DNA from: Agarivorans sp. Toyoura001
GTDB lineage: Bacteria; Pseudomonadota; Gammaproteobacteria; Enterobacterales; Celerinatantimonadaceae
Direction: 5' to 3'
Length of the DNA: 64,000 nt
Assembly (NCBI RefSeq): GCF_005405585.1
Contig: NZ_BJEQ01000011.1
Location: 62,001 to 126,000 of the forward strand
Part shown: one piece after another, positions 33,570 to 42,223 of the stretch
Layout of the letters: every line of letters starts with the position of its first letter
Numbering within the stretch: position 1 is the stretch's first letter
Notes under the pieces: generated by a model
Seen by the model: only the letters and a program-made list of their open reading frames with translations
What the model was told of the DNA's origin: nothing
The model's database searches: none
Program-made: the position numbers and the translations under genes

Positions 33570-34500
33570 GAACAAGGTAAATTGGGCTTAAGATCAATAA
33601 GAACAGCAGCGCACTCATATTGAGTTTTAAGGCTAAGCGATCAAGCTCTGCTGCTTCTGGGTATTGTTTGGCGGGGCCAAAGCGCGCTTGTTCTACTTTT
33701 TGCTGCTGATAGTGGCGCGGGCCGCCTAATTCACTTTGTAAGCTGCTAGCACTCACGCTAATTAACTTACCACTGGCGCTGTAAGGCCAGCGAAAACCTT
33801 GGCTTAAGGCTGCTTTGTTACGCGAAAGCTTGCCGTAAAAACAAATAATTAGCGCCAATAACTGGAAAGGCAGCCAGCTCAGTGCCTGATAAAAGCGGCT
33901 GGCACTGTTGCCAAATTGGCGATACTGGGAGAGTTTTGGATTCCAGGCTAGGTGTAACTCACTAATTATTCTGTAGATTAAGGCTGGCACAATGCCACCC
34001 AACATAAACCAAAAAATCACGCCAAACCAATTGGCTGCCAACCTCAGTAGCAACATTTCTGCCGAGGCCTTAGCCACACCTACTGCCGATAAGCCATCAC
34101 AATCGCGTAATACCCAAGGCCTTAAAATGCCACGGGCTTGCTGATGTAGTTGCTTATTCAGTAGCAAGGTAATTCGATGAAAGCTATGCATAGGGGCTTG
34201 CCACTGTAATAAACACAGTAGCAATAGTGCGTCTAACAAGGCACTCAGAGGGTTAAGTTGATTGAATAAGGCAATGCCTAAGGCAAGAGGAGTTAACACT
34301 GTGAGCAAGGCAATAGCACCTGCTAAGCGTTGTTGTTTGGGGCCGTTGGTACTGCGATTGACTTTATTTGCTAGTTGTTCGCCAAACCAGCGAATCAATA
34401 ACATTACCTGGCCAAATCCTCGACCAGGTAATAAACGTTCTAGGGCAATACCCAACAACGGTAAACTTAGGCTTAACCACAGCCAGGAGTGTTCATCCAT
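33553..34500 (-). CDS. CbiB/CobD-family cobalamin biosynthesis membrane protein
   Basis: 315 residues with several membrane helices (LALGIALFNQL, ALLDALLLLCLLQW, WFGVIFWFMLGGIVPALIY, PFQLLALIICFYG, ALLFLLILSPIYLV). The CbiB/CobD signature is seen in RGILRPWVLRDCDGLSAVG. CbiB attaches aminopropanol (or its phosphate) to adenosylcobyric acid. Here no other corrin genes are near, and the gene is sandwiched between mtnN and btuF with one-base and 17-base overlaps, an order also known in Vibrio. It may serve corrinoid salvage; this is inference. Confidence 0.82.
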   Translation of the reverse strand: MDEHSWLWLSLSLPLLGIALERLLPGRGFGQVMLLIRWFGEQLANKVNRSTNGPKQQRLAGAIALLTVLTPLALGIALFNQLNPLSALLDALLLLCLLQWQAPMHSFHRITLLLNKQLHQQARGILRPWVLRDCDGLSAVGVAKASAEMLLLRLAANWFGVIFWFMLGGIVPALIYRIISELHLAWNPKLSQYRQFGNSASRFYQALSWLPFQLLALIICFYGKLSRNKAALSQGFRWPYSASGKLISVSASSLQSELGGPRHYQQQKVEQARFGPAKQYPEAAELDRLALKLNMSALLFLLILSPIYLVRVIYL

Positions 34501-35198
34501 TATTTAGTGAGTTTCTCTAACATGGCTAATACCAATGCGGTTGAGTGTTTAGCGGCAGTTTCTAAAAACTCATCGAATGATGATGGTGATTCTTTACCTG
34601 CAATATCAGACAGCGAACGAATCACCACAAAGGGAACATCGGCCAAATGACAAACTTGGGCAATTGCAGCGCCTTCCATTTCAACTGCTGCCATTTTTGG
34701 GAAGTCTGCACGAGCTTTGGCTACACGCTCTGGGTCGGCCATAAAGATATCGCCAGTACAAATTTGTCCGCGAACAATTTGGTGACCAGAAAGCTGAGTG
34801 GCGGCTTGTTCTGCTACCTCAATTAATTTCGCGTCGGCTTTATAGGCTGCTGGGTTAGCAGGGAGTTGACCCATTTCATAGCTAAATGCAGTTAAGTCTA
34901 CATCGTGGTAACGCAGTTCATCTGAAATAACCACGTCACCTACTTTTAATGAGGGGTCAAAGCCGCCAGCAGAACCAGTGTTAATCACTTGGGTTGGCTG
35001 GTAGCGTTGCAGTAATACAGTGGTGGCAATGGCGGCAGCTACTTTGCCAATACCTGAACGAGTTACAACCACTGGGTGCTGGTTTATTTCACCGCTGTAG
35101 AACTCACAACCAGCAAAACTATAGGTATCACAATTGTCGATCAATTCACGAAGTGCAACCACTTCTTGTTCCATAGCACCAATAATTGCTGTAGTCAT
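34500..35198 (-). CDS. mtnN: 5'-methylthioadenosine/S-adenosylhomocysteine nucleosidase
   Basis: Cleaves MTA, SAH and 5'-deoxyadenosine to adenine and a ribosyl product, detoxifying SAM by-products and feeding autoinducer-2 synthesis. 232 residues, usual size. Features: start MTTAIIGAMEQEVVALRE, the strand VVTRSGIGKVAAA, substrate Glu in AAVEMEGAAIAQV, and the catalytic Asp in RSLSDIAGKESPSSFDEF. The stop overlaps the next ATG by one base. 5'-deoxyadenosine is produced by radical SAM and B12 chemistry, which gives its link to the cobalamin genes some sense. Confidence 0.96.
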   Translation of the reverse strand: MTTAIIGAMEQEVVALRELIDNCDTYSFAGCEFYSGEINQHPVVVTRSGIGKVAAAIATTVLLQRYQPTQVINTGSAGGFDPSLKVGDVVISDELRYHDVDLTAFSYEMGQLPANPAAYKADAKLIEVAEQAATQLSGHQIVRGQICTGDIFMADPERVAKARADFPKMAAVEMEGAAIAQVCHLADVPFVVIRSLSDIAGKESPSSFDEFLETAAKHSTALVLAMLEKLTK

Positions 35199-35261
35199 AA
35201 CCGTCTCTTTATCAAAAGGAAAAATCAGCGGAATATTACCACAAGCAGGGGTAAGGAACAG

Positions 35262-35690
35262 CTAGAGATCGCGCACAAATACCCGTTGTGATTTGCGCTG
35301 TTTAAAGCCAATGTGCTGATAAAATTGATTAGCTTGCTCGCGAGTGGTGTCACAGCGTACTCGAATATCTCCAACGCCATGACTGGCAGCCCAATGGCGA
35401 CACTGTTTAACCAGTCTGCGGCCAATGCCTTGCTGCTGAGAGTCTTGATCAACCACCATACCGCCAATTTCGGCAAAGGGTAAAGAGCCTAAACGTAGAG
35501 CAATAAATACATGTATCCAGCCAACAATTTGCTCTTCTTCGTTTAAGTAAACAAAAGCTTGATGAGTGGAGTTTTCCAAAATACCGTGAATATTGGGTAA
35601 TACAGTTTGCGCGGATGGATTGTAGCCTAGCTGTTTTGCTAGTCTCGCAATATCTGCCGCGTCCTCGATATGTACCGGACGAATCTGCAT
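35262..35690 (-). CDS. GNAT-family N-acetyltransferase
   Basis: 142 residues with the GCN5 fold: N-terminal IRPVHIEDAADIARLAKQLG, central strand FAEIGGMVVD, acetyl-CoA loop QDSQQQGIGRRLVKQC (motif A, Q-x-x-G-I-G) and C-terminal NQFYQHIGFKQRKSQRVF. ATG 35688-35690 has AAGGAA just upstream. The acceptor substrate cannot be told from the sequence. Between it and the small gene at 35963 there is only AT-rich sequence. Confidence 0.88.
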   Translation of the reverse strand: MQIRPVHIEDAADIARLAKQLGYNPSAQTVLPNIHGILENSTHQAFVYLNEEEQIVGWIHVFIALRLGSLPFAEIGGMVVDQDSQQQGIGRRLVKQCRHWAASHGVGDIRVRCDTTREQANQFYQHIGFKQRKSQRVFVRDL

Positions 35691-35962
35691 AGCATTCCTT
35701 AAAATGTGTTAAAACCAACCAATGGTTTTATACAACCATAGTTACCGACATAGGCAGTGAACTGCAAGCAGCTTAGGTAAGATTTATGACTTTTTTAAGA
35801 CAAAAGGCAGGATTATATTGAGTGTTTAGTCAAAATTGGCCTTGCTTCATCATTGGAACAGGCACTTAAATCTCTACGTTAATAAACTAACGCATTCGAA
35901 TATTATAAAATTAGGGCGAATGGGTGCTAAAGCAGTTTGAGGAAAATGACCCAGTATGAGGG

Positions 35963-36049
35963 CTAATGCTTGGCTCTGCATCGGGCAAGTAACTCTAGAT
36001 AGGCTAGATACAACATAACCAAGCCAAGAAAAAATCCAATATAGAGCAT
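35963..36049 (-). CDS. Putative 28-residue single-span membrane protein
   Basis: ATG at 36047-36049, with AGAGGA about 8 bases upstream, opens a 28-codon frame: MLYIGFFLGLVMLYLAYLEL followed by LARCRAKH. This is one hydrophobic helix with a positively charged, Cys-containing tail, so the C-terminus should face the cytoplasm. The size and shape recall small accessory membrane peptides such as CydX or MgtS, but the sequence is not one I recognise. It lies alone in the gap 35691-36187. Confidence 0.5.
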   Translation of the reverse strand: MLYIGFFLGLVMLYLAYLELLARCRAKH

Positions 36050-36129
36050 TATTGATCCTCTTTATTTGGGGGGCGTTATTGGTGACCCGTTATGGCCTTT
36101 AGCTAAAGTGTTCCCTATTTCGTGGTAAC

Positions 36130-36166
36130 AGAGCAGCTCTAAGTTATATTCACGCAGAGCTGCTCT
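36130..36166 (-). terminator. Inverted repeat past the aldehyde dehydrogenase gene
   Basis: AGAGCAGCTCT (36130-36140) and AGAGCTGCTCT (36156-36166) are exact reverse complements with a 15-base loop, 22 bases beyond the dehydrogenase stop. No T run follows on the minus strand, so it may be a weak or factor-assisted terminator or an mRNA-stabilising 3' stem. Confidence 0.45.
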
Positions 36167-36187
36167 ACTTCCTAAGGAAAGCTATTT

Positions 36188-37633
36188 CTATTTAGAGAAG
36201 TCTACGTAGAAGGTCTTCTTCTCTAGATATTGCTCGAAGCCATATTTGCCGTCTTCGCCACCAGAACCACTTAGTTTGTAACCATTGTGGAAGCCTTGAT
36301 GTTGTTCTCCGTGGCCACGGTTTACGTAAATTTCACCACATTCCAAATCGTTGACTAAGTCCATCACCATTTTGATTTTGTTGGTGAAGATCATTGCCGA
36401 AAGGCCATATTCAGAATCATTGGCGTAAGCAACAACTTGATCAAAATCGTCAAATTTGACCACCGGAAGAATAGGGCCGAAGATTTCCTCGTGTACCAAA
36501 CTCATATCTTGCGTTACGTTGGTAAATACGGTGGGTTCAAACCAATAGCCTTTTTCAAACCCTGGGCCAGTTAAGCGCTTACCACCGCAGGCTAAAGTTG
36601 CACCTTCTTCTAAAGCTTTAGCGGTCATGGCTTCCATATTGGCCAACTCTTTAGCGCTGACTTTAGGACCCATGTCGCTATCTTCATGCATCGGGTCGCC
36701 AACTTTTATGGCTTTCACTTTGGCAACAAATTTTTCCATGAACTGATCGTAAATGGCTTGGTGTACATATAAACGCTCATTACAGGTACACACTTGGCCA
36801 CAGTTATCAAATTTTGAGCCTAGTGCTGCATCTACTGCGGCATCAATATTGGCATCTTCCAATACAATAAATGGTGCTTTACCGCCCAGCTCTAACTGTA
36901 CGTGAGCGAGGTTGTCAGACGCTGCACGCACAATGGCTTGGCCAGCAGGGGTGCTACCAGTCATTGAAATCATGCTGGTATTAGGGTGGCGAACTAAGGC
37001 ATCCCCTAAGGTACGGCCGGGGCCTGTAACCACGTTTAATAAACCCTTTGGTAATCCGGCTTTGTCTGCCAGCTTAGCCAGCTCAAGTGTGGCCAGTGGC
37101 GTCTCTGTGGTTGGTTTTACAATAATCGCGTTACCGGCTACCAAGGCAGGGCCAATTTTCCGCCCGGCCAAGGCTAGCGGGAAATTCCAAGCGGTAATGG
37201 CTACCACCACTCCACGCGGAACCTTGTGGATCCAAATATGCTCGTCGGGATTATCTGATTCAACAATGTCGCCTTCAATGTGGCGCGCCCATTCGCAGGC
37301 ATATTCGATGAACGAGCAGGTTACATCTACTTCCATACGGGCGACTTTAAGTAGCTTGCCTTGCTCGGTTACGAGCAACTTGGCTAGCTCGTCGCGATGG
37401 GCTTTTATTTCAGCCACTAGATCTAACAGCTTTTCAGCACGTTTACGTGCCGGCAGTTTTCGCCATTGCTTTTGCGCTGCCACCGCTGCATTCATAGCGA
37501 GTTCTGCATCGGATTCATCGCCATTGGCGACCGTTGCAATCACTTCTTCAGTTGAAGGATTGATCACCTCAACACGCGCGCCAGAATTGGCATCAAGCCA
37601 AGTCCCGTTAATGTACATCTGATAATTCTTCAT
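36188..37633 (-). CDS. Aldehyde dehydrogenase, AldA-like (lactaldehyde / anhydro-sugar candidate)
   Basis: 481-residue NAD(P)-dependent aldehyde dehydrogenase. NAD-binding and catalytic features are AITAWNFPLALAGRKIGPAL (Asn of the WNFP), KPTTETP, SMTGSTPAGQAI, the general base in LELGGKAPF and the nucleophile Cys in NCGQVCTCNERLYV, then EEIFGPILPVV. The overall pattern, including QGFHNGYKLSGSGGEDGKYG near the C-terminus, is closest to E. coli AldA (lactaldehyde dehydrogenase). It lies 60 bases downstream of the beta-agarase gene on the same strand. Agar breakdown yields 3,6-anhydro-L-galactose, an aldehyde oxidised by such enzymes in marine bacteria, so that substrate is plausible but unproved. 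Confidence 0.88.
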   Translation of the reverse strand: MKNYQMYINGTWLDANSGARVEVINPSTEEVIATVANGDESDAELAMNAAVAAQKQWRKLPARKRAEKLLDLVAEIKAHRDELAKLLVTEQGKLLKVARMEVDVTCSFIEYACEWARHIEGDIVESDNPDEHIWIHKVPRGVVVAITAWNFPLALAGRKIGPALVAGNAIIVKPTTETPLATLELAKLADKAGLPKGLLNVVTGPGRTLGDALVRHPNTSMISMTGSTPAGQAIVRAASDNLAHVQLELGGKAPFIVLEDANIDAAVDAALGSKFDNCGQVCTCNERLYVHQAIYDQFMEKFVAKVKAIKVGDPMHEDSDMGPKVSAKELANMEAMTAKALEEGATLACGGKRLTGPGFEKGYWFEPTVFTNVTQDMSLVHEEIFGPILPVVKFDDFDQVVAYANDSEYGLSAMIFTNKIKMVMDLVNDLECGEIYVNRGHGEQHQGFHNGYKLSGSGGEDGKYGFEQYLEKKTFYVDFSK

Positions 37634-37693
37634 GAACGACCTATCTATAAAAGGGATCTTTGGTTGAGCAGGTTTATCTGCCCAACCGCTAAG

Positions 37694-39022
37694 TTACTGA
37701 ATAAATTTAAAGCTTTGATGTTCTGAACCGTCGCAGCTGCCTAATGACAGTTGCTTACCGTTTTTCTTCGATGCTTTTGCCATCTCTAAACATTCACCGG
37801 TGGCGAGGTTTTTAATGCTGAACCATTGTTGCCCTTGGTTAGTGACTATCCAAGACTGAGCTGTAGACTGCGAATCACACGTTTGCTGACGCAGGTCTTG
37901 TTTTCCTTCGCGGGCTGCAACACAGTAGTTATTGGCTGCATTTTTGATGCTTATTTGCTGGCCTTCTGCTGCTTGCTCAACAAAGTTGAATTTTTGTTGT
38001 TGGCTGCGATGATCGCAATAATTCTGACGATAGCGTCCCCCTTTTTCTGAACGCGGATTTCTAATCTCAAAACATTTGGTGCTATGTCGAAGACTTAAAC
38101 CGGCCGCTTCGCTAGGTAAGGTGACTGGCGTTAATGCTTGATCGCCTTGTTTTGCCTTTACGGGACTGTACACACGAACCCAATCCACTAACATTTTGTT
38201 TTTGGTCTCATCGGCTAAATCTGCGTCGCTAGCAATGTGGCCAACACTAGAGCGCCAATCATGATCTTCCATATCAATGATCATAAACATTTCGCGGTCT
38301 AGACCGAGGCTTTCGGGATCTTTTAACGAGCTTTTGGTAAGGCGGCGCACTAAGCGACCATCGATATAAAACTCAACATTCCAAGGATCTATCCAATAGG
38401 CGCCAAAACGATGAAAGTTGTCGCGGTAAGGCGCTTCTGTAGGCAGAAAGTGATGCTGCTGAGAGCCTACGTCTTTAATGATCAAGTTGCTTTCTTCATC
38501 GCGAATAAAGACATGATAGTTGGTATTTGCATGCCGAGAATGCTTGTGATGATTGGCACGATCGCTACCGTATATCTCCAGAATATCCAGCTCCCGTTTG
38601 TCATCAGGGCTAAGTAACCAAAAGTTAGAAGATAATACTTGGTTGGCTACTTTTACTTTTGCTTCCATATAAACAGGATAGATAATAGGCGTTTTTGAGG
38701 TTACTACGCCCAAGTGTACTTTATCGGAATTGGGTTTTCTGGCGGCTTTGATAACCAGTTTTCCATCTACAATATCAGAATGGGCTGAGCTCCATTCGGT
38801 TAAACCAGGGCCGGTCCAGGCATTGTGATAGTGGTCATTCCATTTATCGCTAAATTGTTGGCTTTTACCCTGGTAGTTAAAATCATCAGAGAAGGCTTCA
38901 ACTAGCTCCCAAGTATTACCAAAGCCGGGATCGGCTGGCACTGGGTAGTCAGCCCAGTCTTTGGCTTGAACAGTAAACAATAAGCTGGTGGCGACAATTA
39001 AGGCGGTGTTTCTAAAAAGCAT
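37694..39022 (-). CDS. GH16 beta-agarase with C-terminal CBM13 (ricin-type) domain
   Basis: 442-residue secreted glycoside hydrolase that should cleave beta-1,4 bonds of agarose. Signal peptide 1-20 (MLFRNTALIVATSLLFTVQA). The GH16 domain (about 30-290) carries the clan-B catalytic motif ELDILEIYG with Glu144, Asp146 and Glu149, and agarase-like segments WTGPGLTEWSSAHSDI and FHRFGAYWIDPWNVEFYIDG. From about 305 there are three beta-trefoil repeats with QxF/QxW motifs (QQKFNF, AQSWIV, HQSFKF) and paired Cys, a CBM13/ricin B lectin. This is the architecture of Agarivorans enzymes such as AgaB34. A porphyranase or carrageenase substrate is less likely. No strong SD is visible. Confidence 0.9.
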   Translation of the reverse strand: MLFRNTALIVATSLLFTVQAKDWADYPVPADPGFGNTWELVEAFSDDFNYQGKSQQFSDKWNDHYHNAWTGPGLTEWSSAHSDIVDGKLVIKAARKPNSDKVHLGVVTSKTPIIYPVYMEAKVKVANQVLSSNFWLLSPDDKRELDILEIYGSDRANHHKHSRHANTNYHVFIRDEESNLIIKDVGSQQHHFLPTEAPYRDNFHRFGAYWIDPWNVEFYIDGRLVRRLTKSSLKDPESLGLDREMFMIIDMEDHDWRSSVGHIASDADLADETKNKMLVDWVRVYSPVKAKQGDQALTPVTLPSEAAGLSLRHSTKCFEIRNPRSEKGGRYRQNYCDHRSQQQKFNFVEQAAEGQQISIKNAANNYCVAAREGKQDLRQQTCDSQSTAQSWIVTNQGQQWFSIKNLATGECLEMAKASKKNGKQLSLGSCDGSEHQSFKFIQ

Positions 39023-39188
39023 GTTGGCTCATACAGTTAAAATGTGTAAACCAATTCTGCCAGTTATTTGGCAATTAATCTGCAAACTGGTTAACATTTG
39101 TTTCAATTGGTTGATCTATTTTGTAGTGAAACAGAAGAAGGTTTGTGAAAAGATTGAAAGGTTATGCTTTTTGATAAACGCGAGATGT

Positions 39189-39223
39189 AAAAAAGGCCAG
39201 CTATTGCACCTAGCTGGCCTTTT
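39189..39223 (-). terminator. Rho-independent terminator after tyrS
   Basis: GGCCAGCTA (39195-39203) pairs with TAGCTGGCC (39211-39219), flanked by six A on the left (T run on minus) and TTTT on the right. It lies 25 bases beyond the tyrS stop and insulates the agarase gene. The agarase leader (39023-39188) shows no other structure I can support. Confidence 0.92.
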
Positions 39224-39247
39224 AGTTAGCAGTTAGCGATTAACGGC

Positions 39248-40534
39248 TTAGTTAGCCCAAATCACCAAACCGAATAGTTTCTTACCGCGCTTAACTACTG
39301 AGTATTTACCGTAAAGAGCATCGCTGGCTTGCAAAGTAAGTTGCGGGTCGGTGAGTTTTTCACCATTAACCGATACCGCGCCGTTGCCAATAAACTCACG
39401 CGCCATTTTGTTTGATTTAGCTAAGTCAGCCATTGTAAGTAGCTCTACTAAACCAGCTTCGCTTTGTTCAAGCTTAGTACTTGGCAGGCCATCTTGAGCC
39501 AGTTGCTCTAGATCTGATTCGCTAAGAGAGGCTAAGTCACCAGAGAACAGAGCTTGAGTAATGCGCTCTGCAGAGGCTAAACCTTCTTCGCCGTGAACAA
39601 TGCGGGTCACTTCTTTCGCCAATATGCCTTGTGCTTCTGGACGACCTTGAGCGGCTTTATCTCGCGCTTCAATTTCAGCAATCTCAGCAACATCAATAAA
39701 GGTGAAGTAGCGTAAGAATGAATACACGTCGGCATCAGCAGAGTTAATCCAGAATTGGTAAAACGCGTAAGGCGAGGTGCGTGCTGGGTCTAACCAAATA
39801 GTACCAGTTTCGGTTTTACCAAATTTAGTGCCGTCAGCTTTAGTGACTAGCGGCATGGTTAAACCATATACCTTGTTGCCGTACATGCGGCGCGCTAGGT
39901 CGATACCGCCGGTAATGTTACCCCATTGGTCAGAACCGCCAATTTGTAAGGTAGTGGCTTCTTTATCGCTCAGCTCGGCAAAGTCGTAAGACTGAAGCAA
40001 CATGTAGCTAAATTCGGTGAACGAGATACCCGATTCATCACGGTCGATACGCTGTTTCACCGATTCTTTTTTGATCATGGTATTTACACTGAAGTGCTTG
40101 CCCACGTTACGCATGAAGTCGATAACGTTAACTTTACCAATCCAATCTAGATTGTTGATCACTTTCGCTGAGTTAGCTTGCTCGCTAAATTCAATAAACT
40201 GGCTAACTTGCTTTTGTAACTTGCTTACCCAGTTAGTCACAATGTCGTCACTATTAAGCTTACGTTCGGCTGCTTTAAAACTTGGGTCGCCAATTAAGCC
40301 TGTGGCACCGCCTACTAAGGCAAGCGGTTTGTGACCAGCAAGTTGGAAGCGCTTAAGCATAAGCAACGGGACTAGGCTACCAATGTGCAGGCTGTCGGCT
40401 GTAGGGTCAAAACCACAATACAGGGTGCGGGCTCCACTAGAAAGGTGTTCGGCCAGTTCTTCATCGGCTGTGCATTGAGCAACTAAACCGCGCGCCTTAA
40501 GATCTTCTATTAATGGATTAACCGTTGTTGTCAT
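39248..40534 (-). CDS. tyrS: Tyrosyl-tRNA synthetase
   Basis: Class I synthetase, 428 residues. HIGH motif in [14 protein letters not shown] (about residues 47-60), tyrosine pocket YMLLQSYDF and [16 protein letters not shown] equivalent [10 protein letters not shown] (about 233-242), and a C-terminal S4 RNA-binding domain ([19 protein letters not shown]). Short leader region with no obvious T-box, as usual in Proteobacteria. In related genera tyrS is near anmK and the M23 peptidase; here several genes, including the agarase pair, stand between them. Confidence 0.97.
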   Translation of the reverse strand: MTTTVNPLIEDLKARGLVAQCTADEELAEHLSSGARTLYCGFDPTADSLHIGSLVPLLMLKRFQLAGHKPLALVGGATGLIGDPSFKAAERKLNSDDIVTNWVSKLQKQVSQFIEFSEQANSAKVINNLDWIGKVNVIDFMRNVGKHFSVNTMIKKESVKQRIDRDESGISFTEFSYMLLQSYDFAELSDKEATTLQIGGSDQWGNITGGIDLARRMYGNKVYGLTMPLVTKADGTKFGKTETGTIWLDPARTSPYAFYQFWINSADADVYSFLRYFTFIDVAEIAEIEARDKAAQGRPEAQGILAKEVTRIVHGEEGLASAERITQALFSGDLASLSESDLEQLAQDGLPSTKLEQSEAGLVELLTMADLAKSNKMAREFIGNGAVSVNGEKLTDPQLTLQASDALYGKYSVVKRGKKLFGLVIWAN

Positions 40535-40656
40535 AATTTAACCTGTTTGTATTTCTGTACCCTAATGGGCGTAAACAATTTTGAGGCGAAGATTCTACAC
40601 CTAAGTACTAGCTAAAAAAACTGCTTAGTAGACTTAAGCGCTTTTAAATGCTCGGC

Positions 40657-41034
40657 TTATTTGATTTTTCCACTGCTAAGCTCATCGGCTAAATCTAGCG
40701 GCGCAACAATGGTGCCTTCGCCAGCAAAGCTAGGCGCTATTGCTAAATCAAAACCGTCGTTGGCCATACCTGGTAGCCATTTTTCAGTTAAGTCACTCAA
40801 AGATATCGCTAAGGCGTTAAAGCTTGAATGATCTTTGCTAGCCCAGTGCTCGGCTAGTGCTTGTTCGCTCCATAGCAACAATACTTTCTCGTCACCGGTT
40901 TCAATGATTAGGCAGCCTTGTTCGTCGCTTAAGGTCCAAACTTGCTGGGTTTTACGGGCCTGCTCAATAAACTGCTGGTAACGCTGTTTAGTGGTGAGGC
41001 GGCTGTTTTCTTCAACTGATGATGGGGTGCTCAT
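40657..41034 (-). CDS. DUF2750-family protein
   Basis: 125 residues from ATG 41032-41034 (AGGA 6 bases upstream; a TTG two codons earlier is possible). It shows the DUF2750 pattern: RYQQFIEQARKTQQVWTLSD, then EKVLLLWSEQALAEHWA, then ISLSDLTEKWLPGMANDGFD and a C-terminal APSFAGEGTIVAPLDLADEL. Function unknown; some relatives are annotated as possible immunity-like proteins (SUKH-neighbour), but nothing here supports that. It is transcribed divergently from yhcC. Confidence 0.8.
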   Translation of the reverse strand: MSTPSSVEENSRLTTKQRYQQFIEQARKTQQVWTLSDEQGCLIIETGDEKVLLLWSEQALAEHWASKDHSSFNALAISLSDLTEKWLPGMANDGFDLAIAPSFAGEGTIVAPLDLADELSSGKIK

Positions 41035-41207
41035 GGGCAATCCTAAGTGCTAAATTGGCGGCGCGTAGTATAACAGCTTAGCGGCAGCAAAATAGTGCTT
41101 AAATCTTACCCTCTCTTGATCTAAAGCGGCGCAGCTTAGCGGCCCACACAGTAGACTGGCGGCGGTTTTTTAAGGCTGGTTTCAGCGATTTAGAGTAAGT
41201 GGTTGTT

Positions 41208-42113
41208 GTGCAATTAGATTTATATGTAAACACTTTAGGGCGTCATCTTAAGCAACGCTTTGGTGGCAAGGTGCGTAAGTTAAGTGTGGATGGTGATTTT
41301 ACCTGCCCTAATCGTGACGGCAGCATTGGCAAGGGCGGCTGTACGTTTTGCAACGTAGATGCTTTTGTTAAACCCGAACAGCAAATGATGCCAATTGGCG
41401 AACAACTGGATGCGCGCAAAGCTGAGCTAAAGCATAAAGACATTCGTTATCTGGCTTATTTTCAAGCTTATACCAGCACTTATGCAGAAGTGGAATATTT
41501 GCGAAGCATGTATCAACAGGCTTTGGCTGACGACTCAGTGGTGGGCTTGTGCATTGGTACTCGACCCGACTGTGTGCCAGAAGCTGTACTGGAAATGCTG
41601 GCTGAATACCAAGCCCAAGGTAAAGAAGTGTGGCTAGAGTTGGGTGTGCAAACCGCACATGATGAGACCTTAAAGCGAATTAATCGAGGCCACGATTTTG
41701 CCGCGTTTCAACAAGCCGTAGCGCGCGCTCATCATCATGGTTTAAAAGTGTGTGCACACCTTATTTTAGGGTTGCCGGGCGAAGGGCCAGAGCACTATAT
41801 ACAGACCTTGAATGCAGTGCTGGGTGAGCAAATCGCTGGTATTAAGTTACACCCGCTACATGTTGTAGAGGGCAGCACTATGGCGAAAGCGTGGCGTGCT
41901 GGGCGTTTAACGACCTTGGGTCATCAAGAGTACATTGAGCAAGCCGTTCGTTTGATTCGCCATACACCTACCGATGTGGTTTACCATCGGGTCAGTGCGC
42001 ATGCTCGTCCACCCATGTTACTCGCGCCAAGTTGGTGTGAAAACAAATGGTTAGCGCTAACCGACATTGCTAAAAAACTGGCGGCAGAAGGTTCGCAAGG
42101 CAGTTCTCTTTAA
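41208..42113 (+). CDS. TIGR01212-family radical SAM protein (YhcC-like)
   Basis: Radical SAM enzyme of about 301 residues. The cluster Cys occur as CPNRDGSIGKGGCTFCN, the unusual C-x11-C-x2-C spacing of this family. Later segments are YLAYFQAYTSTYA, VGLCIGTRPDCVP, VWLELGVQTAHDETL and HLILGLPGEGPEHYIQT. GTG 41208 matches the E. coli YhcC start (MQL); a GTG three codons earlier is also possible. A role in tRNA or stress-related modification is suspected for the family but not established. The order yhcC, GGDEF gene and arcB is common in this group. Confidence 0.9.
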   Translation: MQLDLYVNTLGRHLKQRFGGKVRKLSVDGDFTCPNRDGSIGKGGCTFCNVDAFVKPEQQMMPIGEQLDARKAELKHKDIRYLAYFQAYTSTYAEVEYLRSMYQQALADDSVVGLCIGTRPDCVPEAVLEMLAEYQAQGKEVWLELGVQTAHDETLKRINRGHDFAAFQQAVARAHHHGLKVCAHLILGLPGEGPEHYIQTLNAVLGEQIAGIKLHPLHVVEGSTMAKAWRAGRLTTLGHQEYIEQAVRLIRHTPTDVVYHRVSAHARPPMLLAPSWCENKWLALTDIAKKLAAEGSQGSSL

Positions 42114-42223
42114 GTAAATTTTTGTTCGTGAATGTGAGCTAATTACCTGTTTAGTAAATGATTATTTTCTTAAGTAATATAATCGGGTAAAGTAGCTGCG
42201 GTTGCAAAATATACGGACAATCA

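Noticed and set aside
36912..37622. 236-codon plus-strand frame across the aldehyde dehydrogenase
   Set aside because: Antisense shadow of a strongly conserved enzyme; Ser/Thr-rich composition typical of reversed coding sequence.
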